A stretch of DNA of 64,000 nucleotides, taken from Breviolum minutum Mf 1.05b.01 (Eukaryota; Sar; Dinophyceae; Suessiales; Symbiodiniaceae). The notes below the pieces were generated by a model that was not told the origin of the DNA, ran no database searches, and saw nothing but the letters and a program-made list of their open reading frames with translations. Every line of letters begins with the position of its first letter. Position 1 is the stretch's first letter. The stretch spans positions 87,105-151,104 of the forward strand of contig DF239872.1 of NCBI GenBank assembly GCA_000507305.1, given 5' to 3'. Below are positions 23,640 to 36,164 of this stretch, one piece after another. The position numbers were made by a program, and so were the translations under genes.

Positions 23640-24720
23640 TTTTCAATATCGGGTCCTCCGGGAAAAGAACGCACAGAACACCGATACTACGGTGAAGGCA
23701 TCGATATAAGTTTGCAACGTCCAAAGACGAAATGCGAGGAACTCATGGAGTTACCATGTTGTTGAAGATCAAGCTGACCTCGAGGACTCTGAACTCGCAA
23801 TTCTTCAAAGTGTTGCAGAAGGCCAAACACCGACACCACGGTTGCCTGATGAGCTTGTTTCTCAATTGGATCTCAAGGAAGTCCGCTGTTCATACAATTT
23901 TTTTCTTTCAAGACACACATCCAGACCATTCGAATCGGTTTAATTCTGATGCCAGAGGCACCAAATGTTCGGAAGTATCGTGGTAGAAGTCCTGGAGGAC
24001 GCAATCAAGATTTCCAACGACAACGCCACGCCGACCAGTTCATGACATTTTCAATTTCAACGTCCACACAGTCCTCTGAACTCTTTTTTCAAATGACTGA
24101 TGCAACGGAGGAAGAACGCGAGCTCGACGGTATGTTGCTGATTTCAAATTTTATAATAAGCAACTTTTCACTGCTGAGCGCCCGAATCGTGTCATTGCCG
24201 ACTCTGCCATGTCCTTTGACTATATGTCCCGAACTCGAGACACCGAAGCAGTTGCAAAACGTGTACTGGCTACACTGACGCCGCCTGGCACTTGCCTTTG
24301 ATCGTTCGTGTATCTCCACACAACACATATATACAAACGACAACGATCAGCCGCTTCTGAAGCGAACCGAGCCCAGCGCCGAGAGGAACACCAGGCAGGA
24401 AAGGGCGTCGGACAGAAGGGCAAGGGCAAGGGAAAACCTGATGAAAGCCGATACACCGGCAAAGGTTCTTATCAATATAAGGACCGAAAAAAAATGACCG
24501 AAACACCGGTCCTTATTATCATCAAGATGAACCACGTTGGGAAGGATGGTACGGCTATATGGCCGACATTGAGTTGCTTGAATATTGACCGAAACAACGG
24601 TAAGTTGAGCTTGGAGAAAGAAAGTGACGCCAATACTACGGCAAGTCTTTGCACGTGCATACGCAGCAGAATTCAGCGTTGAATGAGTTTGTTCGCTCGG
24701 CTTCAGCTTGCTCATAGCAG
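23640..24720 (+). pseudogene. Possible degraded element ORF before the right LTR
   Basis: Scattered protein-like stretches include DQADLEDSELAILQSVAEG, FTAERPNRVIADSAMSFDY, a gag-like Gly/Lys run QKGKGKGKPDESRYTGKG (about 24405-24460) and PRWEGWYGYMADIELLEY (about 24538-24580). They lie in different frames with stops. I cannot assign a domain. The position just upstream of the right repeat fits the 3' end of the LTR element. Short hairpins of ACCGAAACACCGGT type recur through it. Confidence 0.35.
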
Positions 24721-24822
24721 CTTCGTATGTTTCACATTGTCTCTTCGATTGTACAGTCGTCTGACTTCATCAGTTTTGTCTTCAAAAAACATGCTGCGGT
24801 CCACAGAAAATGTGTGTCTGTT

Positions 24823-25041
24823 TGTTTCCTGTTTTTACTCTTTTGGCAAACCCCTAAGACATGGACCTACGCGATGTTACATGTAGAGTTTCCACTTCAC
24901 CTTACTGTATAGCTGAATCATTACACCAACGTCTGTCTATATGAAAACGTTTGCTATAAGCACTTGCTCATAGTCGTAAAAAGACCGCTTTCGCTGACCT
25001 ACGGTGTTGACACAGGGCAACTTCGGGGAAATCCGTCCCCT
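24823..25041 (+). repeat. Right LTR-like direct repeat
   Basis: This is a copy of 14217-14434, starting TGTTTCCTGTTTTTACTC and ending near GGGGAAATCCGTCCCC. It differs by substitutions and a short insertion (about 24910). Confidence 0.8.
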
Positions 25042-25139
25042 CGGGGTACCCCCTTTCCCAATTGATTTGTGGTTGAAATGCATAGTTTTAAAATACGGGA
25101 TTTATACAAGAAAAAAAGATTAGTTTTTCGAATTTGTGT

Positions 25140-25440
25140 AAATTTCTGAGGTGAAAGGAGATGGATAGGCAATGAAAAGGAAATAAACTGGAATGAATGG
25201 AAAGGAAAAGGAAGTGAATAGGAATTGTTGAATTGAAAAAGACGTGAGTAGGAACTCAATAGAAATGAATGAACATTACAAAAGCGAAGAGGAAATGAAT
25301 AAGAAGCGAATAGGAATTTCAAGAAGAACTGAATAGGGCGTGAATGAAAATAAGGGAACATATTTTTTCGTTTACTACCTTCCAAAAAAAGCATCCCCAA
25401 AATTGTCGGACCACTTTATTTACTTCCCTTTTTTTTGAAT
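25140..25440 (+). repeat. GAATAGGAAAT-type satellite, right flank
   Basis: GAATAGGAA, AATGAATAAG and ACTTTATTTACT words like those at 13690-14200, in the same orientation, just outside the right LTR-like repeat. Confidence 0.65.
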
Positions 25441-25449
25441 CACTTCAAG

Positions 25450-28302
25450 GAGTCAGCTCATTCCCGCATCAAGGAGAACATTTTTCCAGTTGTGTTTCTG
25501 ATGCTGACCAGTTTTGCTCAAAGGGATGAAATAGGTTCCAACGCAAGGGTTGTTACTCAGGTCGAGCAAAAAAATGTCAGGGGCGCATGAGGAATGCTGA
25601 CTTGAGGAACATGTGAATCATGTGAACACTTTTACCGTTTTTCCGCCTGAGGACCCCCACGACGAGTCAAAGGGACGCCCGGCAAAGTCAACGAAATCCA
25701 AGGCCCATTGGCTTCCATTTTCAATCTGCACCTGCGGGTTCCTTGGTTTCGCGTGTTTTCGCCGCCGCCTTCACACCCTACACTATCATACATCTACAAG
25801 TTCGGGAAGTTTTTGTTAAGTTGACCATAACCAAAAAGCAAAACCATGAACTTGTATGCGGCCAGCCTCTCCAGATTCCATCGGGAGCATGGTGTTTTAC
25901 ACAGACACAAAACCATGTCGCAACGACCCGATAGTTTGTCTTTTATTGTTTGGAAACTTGTGACGCAACGCGGAGGGTTTGGGTTTCACTGGGTCTACCC
26001 AAGGCCCACCACAGGTATATGATAAAGTTCCTAGCGAAACAGACCCCGTCGCCAAAGCTTCCGGACTTGGATCGTGAAGGCATACCTGTTCGAGCAGAGA
26101 AACTCAAACCTGGTAACCTAGTGGCCTCAGGATTCATGTCACAAGCATGGCGAAAATTGCAACTTTCATCATCCCCACATGATCATTCCACTATGACTGG
26201 TGGGTTGTATTGCGGTAGTATACAGACAAACAAGTATAAGATTTGGAAGTCTAACAGCGCGGAGAGAATGTTTGCTGGAGGCCATGAATTTCCGATTTCA
26301 TCGAAAGAAACGGCTAACCAAAGTCAAATTCTACTGGTCCCTGGTTGCACTGGCCCCTTGCATCATTACCAACGCATCTTTTTTGCGAAAATTTTTAGCC
26401 CAATCTGCATATTCCTCATGTGTTCTATATTTCCCTTGCCATATTTTTTGGTGGAAAACCTAGATGTGGACTTTCTATACTTCTGTGGGTAAAACAAATT
26501 TGAATTGCCAAAAATTGGGGAACACCCGACCGAATTTGCACAGCAGCTCCAAGACCCCGACAAATCTACACTGACTGATTGACATGAACATCCAACATAA
26601 GAAAAACACATGTAGACCTAGTTGTTTAGTGGCTTGGGGGAAAACAACACTTTTTTCTGTTTGACGGCATAATACTATCAATGACAGTGAAGAGAATTAT
26701 AGGTACAACATCTTAAACAAGGACATGAAACCGATAAGAAGACAGGTGTGACACTGATCCGGTCAAGATTCATGTTACATCTGAAAACCATTAAAAGAAA
26801 CCTAAACAAGAACACGCGGTTTGATCAACGTGTAACAAATAAAAAATACAGAGGCTTGAAAAAATACCAATGCAGCAATGCATGAAGAATCCATCATCTT
26901 TTCTCGGTCGTTTGGAGGTTGCCTGGGTATTGCTCGGGTTTAAACCGTTTTTCTATAATTTTGTCGGTGACTGTAGCCTAAATCCGAAAAGAGGCCTCTG
27001 AAGAAGTACTGCCCCCGGACACACAGCCCTTGCTTTTTGGTGGTTGAGCAGTGCATCTAGGTCCTACTTGTGTTGGTTTTTTGATATGAGAAACTTACGC
27101 CCAGCAATCCCATCTATCACACGGTCGATCAACCCCTTAAACATAACTTGGCCATCCTAGCCGAATAGGATTGAACAGGATCAGGAGTTGTGACGATTGC
27201 GCAGCATACACTTCAATTCAATCCACAAAGATTCCCCAACTCAACCATCCAAGGGCAGCTCACAGGTCCAAGCCCTCTGGAATTAACTGTTAAAAAATTC
27301 GTCAGAAATTTGAGAGCTCTGATCTCAGATTGCCAAGAAGTGCCCAAAACCTAGCGTATCATTTTGAAAAGATCATAACCATCCCAAATATTTCAACAAA
27401 CATGCTCTGATCTCTGATCCCACAAAACTATGCTTCCAGTATCCCGGACATTAATCTTTAAAGAGCGCAAATCAAAAGCATACATGTCACATATTCTAGC
27501 TGTCGGGGAAAAGAAACTAGTTTCCATGGTTTCCAACAAACATGTCGCTTGTGGAGAAAAGTTACATGTTGTTGTCCAAGAAATTGGGCCGTACACCAGG
27601 CCACTTGCGCGCCAATGGATTGGGCACAGAGACTCGTGCCGAATGGCCAATGCCCAAGCATTCCTGGAAATCTTGTGCATTCTTGGCACGGTCTTTGGAT
27701 GGAGATATCGCAGGTTCTTGAAACCCAAGCTGGGGCCTTGTGGGCAAATAGACACTATGTATCATCGTATCACTTAGATCCAATCATTTTTTTTCGGGCA
27801 AATATTTTCAGTCACCCAGAAACGCTGCAATAGGTCGCCATTCAGAGGTACTTTATGGCGTGGCATGACTATATCATCTATTTGGTAGCAGTCCACCCTT
27901 CCGGGACCTACTTGGGGACGGGGTGTATATCACTCAGCAAATGTGCTCTGAATGCATTGTGAAATCTTTTTTGCAAATACAACTGCAAAAACCAGACTTG
28001 TTAGTCCTCATGTTTCAGTTTTGAAGATGTCAATTGCATTTGGGCTCTTACACTTCGGTTATGATGTGTCAGCACGGCACACATCTCTTGTGAAACACTT
28101 GAAAGCACAGAAAGTGGCTGCAGCATATACAAACGCATAAAAAGACATGTAAGTACATGCATACAACTGTACACGTATCTGGTCACGCCTCCTGAGTCGT
28201 GTTTGACTCCATACACTGACGAGCTCAGATACAAGTGCACATAGCCTAACCTAACTCTCGGTTCAACTTCTCCCGAATAGTAGTAGCCAGACTCAAGCCA
28301 TC
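25450..28302. other. Non-coding region, no gene recognised
   Basis: Open frames of 180 codons (25950-26492, +) and 115 codons (27430-27777, +) exist, but neither shows recognised motifs, and overlapping frames are equally open. I see nothing else to assign. Confidence 0.4.
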
Positions 28303-31140
28303 TCACTTCCTAAGCGACAATTGATGCTGTCCCTCGAGGAAATGAAAATTCATACCCAGAAGTGCTTTGCTCACCGTTGCTTCTGGAACTGCTTTCGTAA
28401 GCACGTCTGCCAACATATCGTTGGTCCCAACTTTCTTGACCCTCAAAATCCTGTAGCCAACACGCCCTTGTCCCCAGTGGTATTGGGTATCCACATGCCT
28501 TCCCAAGGCCTCTGCCTGATCCCATAGAAATTCAGCTTCTCAGCTTCTCCTGTGGATAGAGAAACAATTCCTTGGCATGACGCAACATCCTCCAGCCATC
28601 CATACGCCTCCTAAAACATTCTTTCGCGTTTTGATGCATCCTGCATGATCAAAATCTGTCCACATCACAAATTTGACGCGCGAAAAATTGTGCCATCCTT
28701 GGTCGCTACCTCAGGTATCTTGCCAAACGTTTGAGCATAAGCTGATGACGAACAGGTTCCTGTAGACCTTGAGCAAACGATCTAGTTGCTACCTGAAGAT
28801 CAGGACGATCTTGGGCTTAGTAGGCTGCTCTCATTGCTACTGACCTGTACAATGATGCTTCCTCAGACGAAAGAAACTCTTTATCTTTCTCCATATCTTC
28901 TGCTGGCTTAGCTTTTGGCGTCCTGACCTTGGATGCCTGAGCTAAAACAGCCCGGCTATCCTTGCCTGAAGAACAATTAAGTCCGCATGACGAGACTCTG
29001 CTTCCCACCATATGCCTCCATCTTTGTCTTGGATAGTATTCGGCGTTCCTGGGTTCCTGGTGGTCCCAGGGTAACACGCTCAACAACCATCCATTCTTTG
29101 CCAAGAGCTTCACGGAGCCACTTGATATTTTCAAAGCTTCCAGCTGTAGTGAAATCATCTCCATGAACGACAGTTCGAAGATCTCGTTTCTGGTATTAGT
29201 AGATACAAGGCTTTCTCTTGCCTTGAGTAAAACCTAACTTCATCATCATTTTCTTATATGGTGAGATCCCAGTTCAATGGTGCACCTCTTTTACCATAAA
29301 GTGATCTCTGATCTCTTCAATCTACCTACCACATCTCCATCAGACTCGGTCTTCCTTGAGACGGTAACTCCACGTAGATTTCTCGAGCGGTTTCTGAATG
29401 AAAGTGTGCTCGCTTCACATCAAGAAAACCTAGAAGTCTTCGTGCCCCAGTCTTAGGAACTTGGCCTGCCGAATCAGCCACCTTGAAAGTAACTGCTATT
29501 GCAAGCAACATCTTCAATGCTGATAAACTCGGCATTGCTGCGAAGAACTCGTCAAAAAGGCTTCCTCGTTTCATCTCTTGACCAACTAATCTACTCCTGT
29601 AGAGTCGATTGCCTGCTTGCTTACATCGACCCATCATGTTCCGATGGTTCTCATACCTGATGGCTGGGATCTTCTCCCAGACTCCCATGTCCTCAAGGAT
29701 CTTGATCATCCTTCCTTGCTTGTTGAACGCCTTGAGTATCTAAGACTTTGCCACTAATGCCATCGTAATACCACCAAGTTGCTGCTTCATCGTGCAACTC
29801 ATATGGAAGAGATATTTTCTCCTCACACACTGGCTCATCTTGACCTTCGATGATCCTCTATCAATGCACTCAGATCCCTATATCCAGGAGATCTCGGATC
29901 CTATCTGAGTCATCCGGCTCCTCAGATTTCCTCGAAACGAATGAGCTGACTCAGCTCGGCTGTCCCTACAAGGTTGCCTTTCGCCTCCTGCCTGGGCGGT
30001 TCTCTTCTGACCCTGCTTCAGCTCAATCTCTGGTCTCTTGGCTTGAGGATCTTGCTCAGTTGGCTTTGACGATCTTTAACTTCCTTGGGTTGTAACACAA
30101 TTCACTTATTATGGTCTGTCTTGATGGTAATGGCATGCTCCATTCCCTTCCATTACCATTTGGATCGATGGCCCGAACTGCGTGATGATCTGATTGTTTG
30201 ACTTCTTCCTCGTGACTCTCCACAATACGTCTTTCCACTCTGGAGCTTCGGCCAAAGTCGTTTTGAAGTTGATGGCCATCTCATCTATGGTATCCTTGGA
30301 ACTGGTACTCCAACAGTCTGGGGCAATCCAGTTGCCTCTTCTTCAAGCGCTCCTCAATTCTACCTCGGCACACTTGAGTATGGCTCCTCCTTCCAATCTG
30401 ATCTCCACCACAGGCTGGGCATCCAGCTGTGAATCCATGCTTCTCCAAATTTTTTTGGTATGTAGTAACTCGATGTCTTCGGCTTCGGTTCTTGAACCAC
30501 TACTGGCATGCCAGGGGCTCTGAAGGTCAACCGCCCATGATTGCTGGAGGAGGTCCTTCTGGAACTTCATCTCTCTCGTAGCTTGAGGCTGAAGCAATTC
30601 CAGGTTGCACCTGTCTTCTCTAGACTTCCTCCTGATGGAATGCACGGTGAAAACGCAAGGTGCATTTCCAACAATCTTCTCGGTAGCGCTGTCCTTGACT
30701 CCCAAGAAAACACCTTGTTGCCACCTTGACTCAAACTTGTGGCCTCTCTTGAGAAACTCAATTGTCTCTCCAAACGGTGAAAGAGAAACTCTCTACTCAC
30801 GTCCTCCGTGCCTGGAAAGCCACAGATCTGTCAAACAGCTTATGCAATGCCCCTGCATGTTGGGCCATCCAGGCCAAGATGATGCACACCATAAGAAGTA
30901 TCCAAGGCACTTCGGAGTGCCCTGGACTGACCTTCTATGGTTTGAACTGCTCTTTCGATCTCTCCTTTGCTTTCTGAGACTCCTACAGGAATCTTCTCCA
31001 AAATCAGTTGAGCCTGAAAGCCATCCTTAGCTGCTTCGACAACAGATTGCAAAGCAAGTTCAGGATCGAATCTGATAATCATGTTTGGATATCCCGACTT
31101 CTTCAAATCATTCAAAAGACGCTTTGATCCTACAGTTCCT
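28303..31140 (-). pseudogene. pol: Decayed Ty1/copia polyprotein: integrase, reverse transcriptase, RNase H
   Basis: Read on the minus strand. The integrase core end lies at 31115-30840 (GYPNMIIRFDPELAL, then VGVSESKGEIERAVQ holding the catalytic-Glu region). The integrase C-terminal region at about 30800-30560 reads GVKDSATEKIVG, TVHSIRRKSRED. Reverse transcriptase is at 29709-29326 (SRLVGQEMKRGS, GFLDVKRAHFHSE), then the active-site box as VVHGDDFT (about 29176-29150). A link region at 29164-28817 contains LSSEEASLYRSVAM. RNase H at 28506-28303 has RHVDTQYHW and NDMLADVLTKAVPEA. The enzyme set would copy and integrate a copia element. Frames change repeatedly and stops intervene, so this copy is dead. 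No gag or flanking LTR pair was identified for it. Confidence 0.88.
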
Positions 31141-31189
31141 TCTGGGCTACAAAAACAAGTAATTGTTTTGGTTGGGTTTCCTCAGCGAT

Positions 31190-31285
31190 AACAATGTGGG
31201 ACGGGAGTGGGACTGGAGTAGGACGGAAGTGGGCGGGAGTGGGGATGGAAGTGGGACGGGAGTTGGACGGAAGTATGGGGTGGCC
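31190..31285 (+). repeat. GGGACGGGAGTGG simple repeat
   Basis: A G-rich run of diverged GGGACGGGAGT and GGACGGAAGTGGG words, next to the integrase end of the copia relic. Confidence 0.75.
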
Positions 31286-31959
31286 AGGCAAATTTCTAAC
31301 AGGAATTCATTCATCACGATTAATTGAAACAATCCCTTTCAAATTACCAAACTCCAAACAGCAGCCCAAACACCAGGCTAATCACCAACAAAACACTTCT
31401 AACATCTTCTAATGATTTGCGCACCAGCCCAAACACCAGGAGCGGCACTGGGACTGACACCGCTTTTGGATATATCTGGCCAAGTTTTCTAGAATCGTAT
31501 GTTAACGCTACCCCGGTGGTAGCACATAAAAAACAAATACAGTAATATACATAAATATGAACTAAAGACACTTGAAGAAAACGGATGTTCTTCAGAAACC
31601 AAACAAAATGTTCAACTTGTTTCATTAATGCCCATAAAGAAGTCGATTTTGCATTGTTCGACCGTTAAATACCTGCAAAGGAAACAGGGAGGAGTCGCCA
31701 AGTTTGAAATTCCAAAATTCGCTTGGTTCAAAAAAATTAATCCAAAGTTTGACTACCCCGTCATTTTGCTGATTCTGGGGCTGCGAGCTTCTGGAAGACT
31801 GGAAGAAGCACCCCTCAGCAAGCCAGCTAATCTTCCCAGCACCGGCCTCGGGTTCCAAATTCTGCGGCCAAGAAGTGATGACACCAGGACACCAAGAAAC
31901 CTGGCACGCAACGGCAGGCAGTGGGGAAGAGAATGCAAGAAGAGATGAAACGGGGTATG

Positions 31960-32050
31960 TAAAGAAACGATCCGGAATGAAAGTGAATTTTGGTTGCGTG
32001 AAACGATCCGGAATGAAAGTGAATTTGGGTTGCATGAAACGGAAATGGTA
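31960..32050 (+). repeat. 37-bp tandem repeat, two and a half copies
   Basis: GAAACGATCCGGAATGAAAG followed by TGAATTTTGGTTGCGT occurs twice in a row (31966 and 32000), with a partial third copy. Confidence 0.75.
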
Positions 32051-32099
32051 CCTGGGAAGAAGCCATCCGAAAAGAAAACTGGTGTTGCAGCCTCATGAT

Positions 32100-34440
32100 T
32101 TCAAGGGCTAATTTCGTTTCACTGGTCATTTTGATTTGTCTTCGAGACCTGCGACCCCTTTTGGGGTTGTTCGGACTTGACCATTTTTGCTAGTTCTCCA
32201 AGAAGTGTCCAACTCACATCTCAAACAGGGCTAGCTAACGCTCCTTTTTCTCATGCAAGTGGTATGTCACGAGCGAGGTCAAGTAACCTATACTCTCTTG
32301 AGCCTAGATACACACAACATAATAGACGTAATAGTCTGCACCAGCTGTACACGGCCAAAAAAACAGGCACAAATCCGCAATGAAGAATTTTTCTATACTG
32401 CGTTGGGATAGGCAAAGCAGCGGAGGCATTAAAAGTTATTCCTAAGTCGGCTGTAGTATATCGCCGAGAGACATTTCAGGTGGTGTTCAAACTGCGTTAT
32501 TCTGAAACACCAAATAAACATTCACCTTGGCCAAGCATTATCAGTCCACAAGCTCAAATGTGCCCTTTGTAGAAATTTTCAACTGATAGGCTCATGCTTC
32601 ACACAAGAAAAGCCCAAAATTGGGTAACCATGAATTTCATCATGGGCGTTCAGATTCTCTTGCCAAAAATGCAACATTTCACCGTCAAATGCCAAACGTT
32701 TCACGAAACAACCCAAAATGGGCTTGTCTGCGGTAGCACGCTTTTCACCCCGGCGGAAGTGGCGGGTGAGCTCTTTGATTGAGCCACAATGCTCTATTGG
32801 CATGAAAGCTGCAAACCGTTGGACTGGTTATAAGTAAGTTAAATCTAGAGGTTCTAGTTAAAACCTACTTAGCCTAGTAAGTTTCCAGCCAGATTTTAAG
32901 CTTTATTTTGGTAAGTCTGTAGTTTACAAGGAGTTAAAAGTCTACCGCACACTGTACAAGAAATTAAAACCAAGAAATTTAAAACTAGAAATAACTAGGA
33001 ACCAATTCTAATTTGTAACTGTGTTTAGCGCAACGGAAAACATAAAAAATAGGAAGTCCTCGTAAGGTCCTAATAAGGGACAAGTTACAATTCTGCTGAA
33101 CACCAGGGAAATCAGGTATATTTCAACAATAAAACTGCACTAGATATTCAATTTCCACGCTGCAGGGTGACTACTGCTGCGCATGAAGACTTGTATGATG
33201 CTAACAGTTGATTGTTGCATTTCCAAATCGTCAGTTGGTATTAATATACAACAGGTTTTCTTCAATTTTACAAAACTCGATTTCACAATTCGTTGAATTT
33301 GTCACCTTCAAGACGTCGCAGAAACAGTTACTTTCCTTAATGGTGTTCCTTTTTATTGCTTCCATTTTTTCAACAAAATGATGAATTATGTTTTGTTGGT
33401 TGATTTTTGGGTTTTGGAAAATTTTCTTATGGATTTTAGTGAATATGTTTTTGTGATTTGATGAATTTTGATGATATGTTGAAATTTTGATCACTTTGAT
33501 AAATTTTTAGTAGTGCTCATGTTTTTTGATTTTTCCTCAATTTTCATCAGTTTTAAAGATTCTCATGGAATTCTCATACCTTTGTTATGGTTTTCAATTT
33601 TAGTCAATTTCAATGAAATTTTTGGTGAACTTGATGCTCTGTTGGACTTTTCATCAATTTTCAAAGATTTGACTGAATTTTCATACCTTGTATTGATTTT
33701 TGATGGTTTTTCTGAATTTGTCACTTTTTTTGGGATTTCATGAACTCGATGAAATTTATGAATTTTCCTTTTAAACGCATGTAAATTTAAGTTCAAAAAA
33801 ATCAAAAAATTCAAAGAACTCAAAGAATTCAAAGAATATGAAATTTTCAAAACAAACTTCAAAATTCTTGACAATTCATGAAAATTCCAGACAATTCAGT
33901 GAAACACAGAAAAACCAAAATTCTAACATATTCAAATTCACCAAAACTGATGAATATTCACACACAACAAAGAAAACCAAATTAAAAAATAAAAAATGCA
34001 AATTGATAAAGTTCATGAAAATACAACAAAACAAAAAATCATGAACTTGAAAGAAAACATTTGCCAACTTAATCAACATGTTAAAGCATTCAAAATCTTC
34101 ATGCCTTTGTACAAATACGTTTATTTTGAAACGTGTCAGTCTTGATGAACGAAACATCGAAGACAGCGCTGAAAATCTAACAGTTTTGATTTTTACATGT
34201 ACGAAACAGCCTGTACGAATTTATTTTGTAAACTGTTTTCTTGTAAGAAACGATTTCATCTTGCCATTTTTCAACTTGAACGGATTGCTCGAGCGTGTTT
34301 CTGTTTTGCCGTTAGCCATGGTGCCTCTTGCGTTCAAATTGGGCGTGTTCTTCAACTCCTTCTTTAACTTTCGTTTCAGTGTGGTTGCACTTGATCTAGA
34401 AGGTTTTCTCAAAACAATGAACCTGTAAAACCAAGTGAAA
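32100..34440. other. AT-rich region, no gene recognised
   Basis: The stretch 33230-34060 is low-complexity DNA rich in GAATTTT and ATTTTC words. A minus-strand open frame (34412-34221; RKPSRSSATTLKRKLKKE) is Lys-rich and might be a small exon, but it has no recognised family. Confidence 0.4.
32685..32756 (+). repeat. Dispersed repeat, copy 1
   Basis: GCCAAACGTTTCACGAAACA followed by AAAATGGGCTTGTCTGCGG matches 51172-51236 in the same orientation, with a short insertion in the second copy. Confidence 0.7.
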
Positions 34441-34454
34441 TTACAGAAACTAGA

Positions 34455-34776
34455 AACTAACTAAGTTCTAACTGTAACCTAATGCCAAACCATTTTTGCC
34501 ATTGAAGCGAAAAAAAGAAAAATCTTAGTTTCTAGTTGAAAGGATTTCTCATGGGATTTTTTTCGTAGGATTTTGCCTTTTTTTCCTTGTGGATTTTTGG
34601 TTTGGCCTTAGATTCTTCTGTAAGCTGGAAGCTCTGAGTTTTAGTAACCTTACATGGGCATTGTTGTATTAGTCTTTACTCTTCTTTTCCGTTGTTGTTC
34701 TTTTCTTTTGCTTCTATATGGCTGAAAATTCATGTCGTATCTCAAACGACCTGATATGAAACATGCCGTGTGCATA
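34455..34776 (+). repeat. Left arm of a 16.5-kb-spaced inverted repeat
   Basis: Words shared as reverse complement with 50646-50995 include GGATTTCTCATGGGATTTT, TTGGTTTGGCCTTAGATTC, TTCTGTAAGCTGGAAGCTC, TCGTATCTCAAACGACCTG and GAAACATGCCGTGTGCAT, in consistent order. Indels separate them. Confidence 0.88.
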
Positions 34777-34924
34777 CTAGACACACGCAGGAGGAATCAC
34801 AGTCAAAATTCTCACATCGCAAAACTTCAGAAATGGGCCTTGAGCCAACACTCGGAGGTGTGCCTGTCAATCACAGCGTCGATCATACTTTCAGTCAGGT
34901 TTTTTGCATGGCCCTGGCCTTTCT

Positions 34925-35110
34925 TGCTTTGAGTGGTGGCTCCTTGGGCCATTTTGCTTTGTGAGTTTCATAATCTCGTCATGTGTTTTTGTTCGTTTGC
35001 TTTCTTGGTGGCTCGTTGGGCCATTTTGCGCTGACTCACGGAGTTTTGCATGTTTTTTGTTTCTTTGGAATAGTTGTGGCTCTTTGGGCCATATTGATCA
35101 GGGAGTCGAC
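34925..35110 (+). repeat. TGGCTCTTTGGGCCAT array, left block 1
   Basis: Three copies at about 34933, 35009 and 35077 (TGGCTCCTTGGGCCAT, TGGCTCGTTGGGCCAT, TGGCTCTTTGGGCCAT). Each has self-complementary ends. Confidence 0.8.
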
Positions 35111-35191
35111 AGATGTTTATCCCTATTGCAGTCCCTTTTCTCTACAAGTTGGCGAGAACAAGAGCTTTCTTCTGGTTTTTGTCGTGTAGTT

Positions 35192-35722
35192 ATGGATTTG
35201 AAATCTGCCATGGCTGAAAACTACAAGACGTCCATGGAGGTGTATCAAGGTGTTGCCCCCTTTGATGATGAGGCTGAACTCATCAAAGAAGTGAGGACAA
35301 GGGTACTCCAAGAATGCGGTGTTTGGAGCAGCACCCAGCCTTTAGCAACGGTGGCAGTTATGGTCCTTCAAGCAAAAGTGCTTTACAACATGCCAGGCGC
35401 CGACACTAGCAATATCACCGTACATTCCCTGGTCCCATGTCGTGAGAAAAGGAACCTGGGGACTTTCAAATCGAAGGATGTCGATGAGAAGCAACCCTTG
35501 AGCCGTGCAGCAGGCATGGAAGTTTTGCCCCTCCACCGTTCGATTTGGTCAGAAGAGGTTCCTCTCAATGATTCCCTGACTAATTTGCCAAGAAGCGACC
35601 TTGGTTTTAGAAGATGTAGTGTTGCTATACAAAGAGTAGACGGCCTGAATGCAACCGCGCATGGTGTTGCTGTTTCCCGCGCAAGATTATTGAATCAAGA
35701 AACCACAAAAAAAAGGAGCTGA
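35192..35722 (+). CDS. Hypothetical protein, 176 codons
   Basis: The chosen start is ATG 35192 (MDLKSAMAENYK); the frame stays open further upstream but runs into the hairpin array. The first 85 residues look protein-like (SMEVYQGVAPFDDEAELIK, VRTRVLQECGVW), then a basic stretch (PCREKRNLGTFKSK). It ends in KKRS and TGA at 35722. No family is recognised. It lies between two TGGCTCTTTGGGCCAT blocks inside the 34.5-51.0 kb segment. The last third may be intron read-through. Confidence 0.4.
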   Translation: MDLKSAMAENYKTSMEVYQGVAPFDDEAELIKEVRTRVLQECGVWSSTQPLATVAVMVLQAKVLYNMPGADTSNITVHSLVPCREKRNLGTFKSKDVDEKQPLSRAAGMEVLPLHRSIWSEEVPLNDSLTNLPRSDLGFRRCSVAIQRVDGLNATAHGVAVSRARLLNQETTKKRS

Positions 35723-35754
35723 AACGGCCACTCGGGGCCACAGTGTTTGTGTCG

Positions 35755-35945
35755 TGTAGGTGTGGGGGTGGCTCCTTGGGCCATCTTGTTCCATGTGAGT
35801 CTTCTTTCCATGTTTGTGGCTCTTTGGGCCATTTTTGCTTGTGGCTCCTGGTCCTTTGGGCCATCCCCAGCTCTCATGTCTTCATGCGAGCGGGCTTTTA
35901 GACCCATGGTGAACATCTGAATGTGGCTCTGTGGGGCCATATCTG
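35755..35945 (+). repeat. TGGCTCTTTGGGCCAT array, left block 2
   Basis: Four copies at about 35768, 35816, 35846 and 35931, with variants such as TGGCTCTGTGGGGCCAT. Confidence 0.8.
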
Positions 35946-36164
35946 CCGCATACAAAAATAACAATAATATACACCCAAATTGGGTATATTTTTTGCTTGC
36001 TGCGATATCGGCACTATATTTTTGCAAGGCCTAATCACATGGCAATTGCACAGTCTCAATGTCTCATTGTTTTTTGCTCAATAAACCAAAAGAAACTAAG
36101 TGTTGCGCCACAAGACGACAGATTCATATAGCAACATTTACATCTAAAAACTTGACCTTGCAAA

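Larger units (their letters stand above)
14217..25041 (+). mobile_element. Candidate decayed Ty1/copia-type LTR element with nested insertions
   Basis: Direct repeats of about 218 bp at 14217-14434 and 24823-25041 bound the region. A copia-like primer binding site follows the left repeat, and a decayed gag follows that. The 10.4-kb interior also holds an antisense LINE endonuclease fragment, a 72-bp satellite and a Lys-rich/HGDG gene pair, so it is a nested composite rather than a simple element. Diverged GAATAGGAAAT satellite lies on both outer sides, suggesting insertion into that satellite. No pol was found between the repeats. The two repeats could instead be independent solo copies. Confidence 0.55.

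Noticed and set aside
25950..26492. 180-codon + strand ORF
   Set aside because: No recognised motif, another frame is equally open over its second half, and there is no continuation into neighbouring exons.
34925..35110. Membrane-protein-like reading upstream of 35192 (GGSLGHF, WWLVGPF types)
   Set aside because: These residues come from the TGGCTCTTTGGGCCAT array, so the coding start was placed at ATG 35192.
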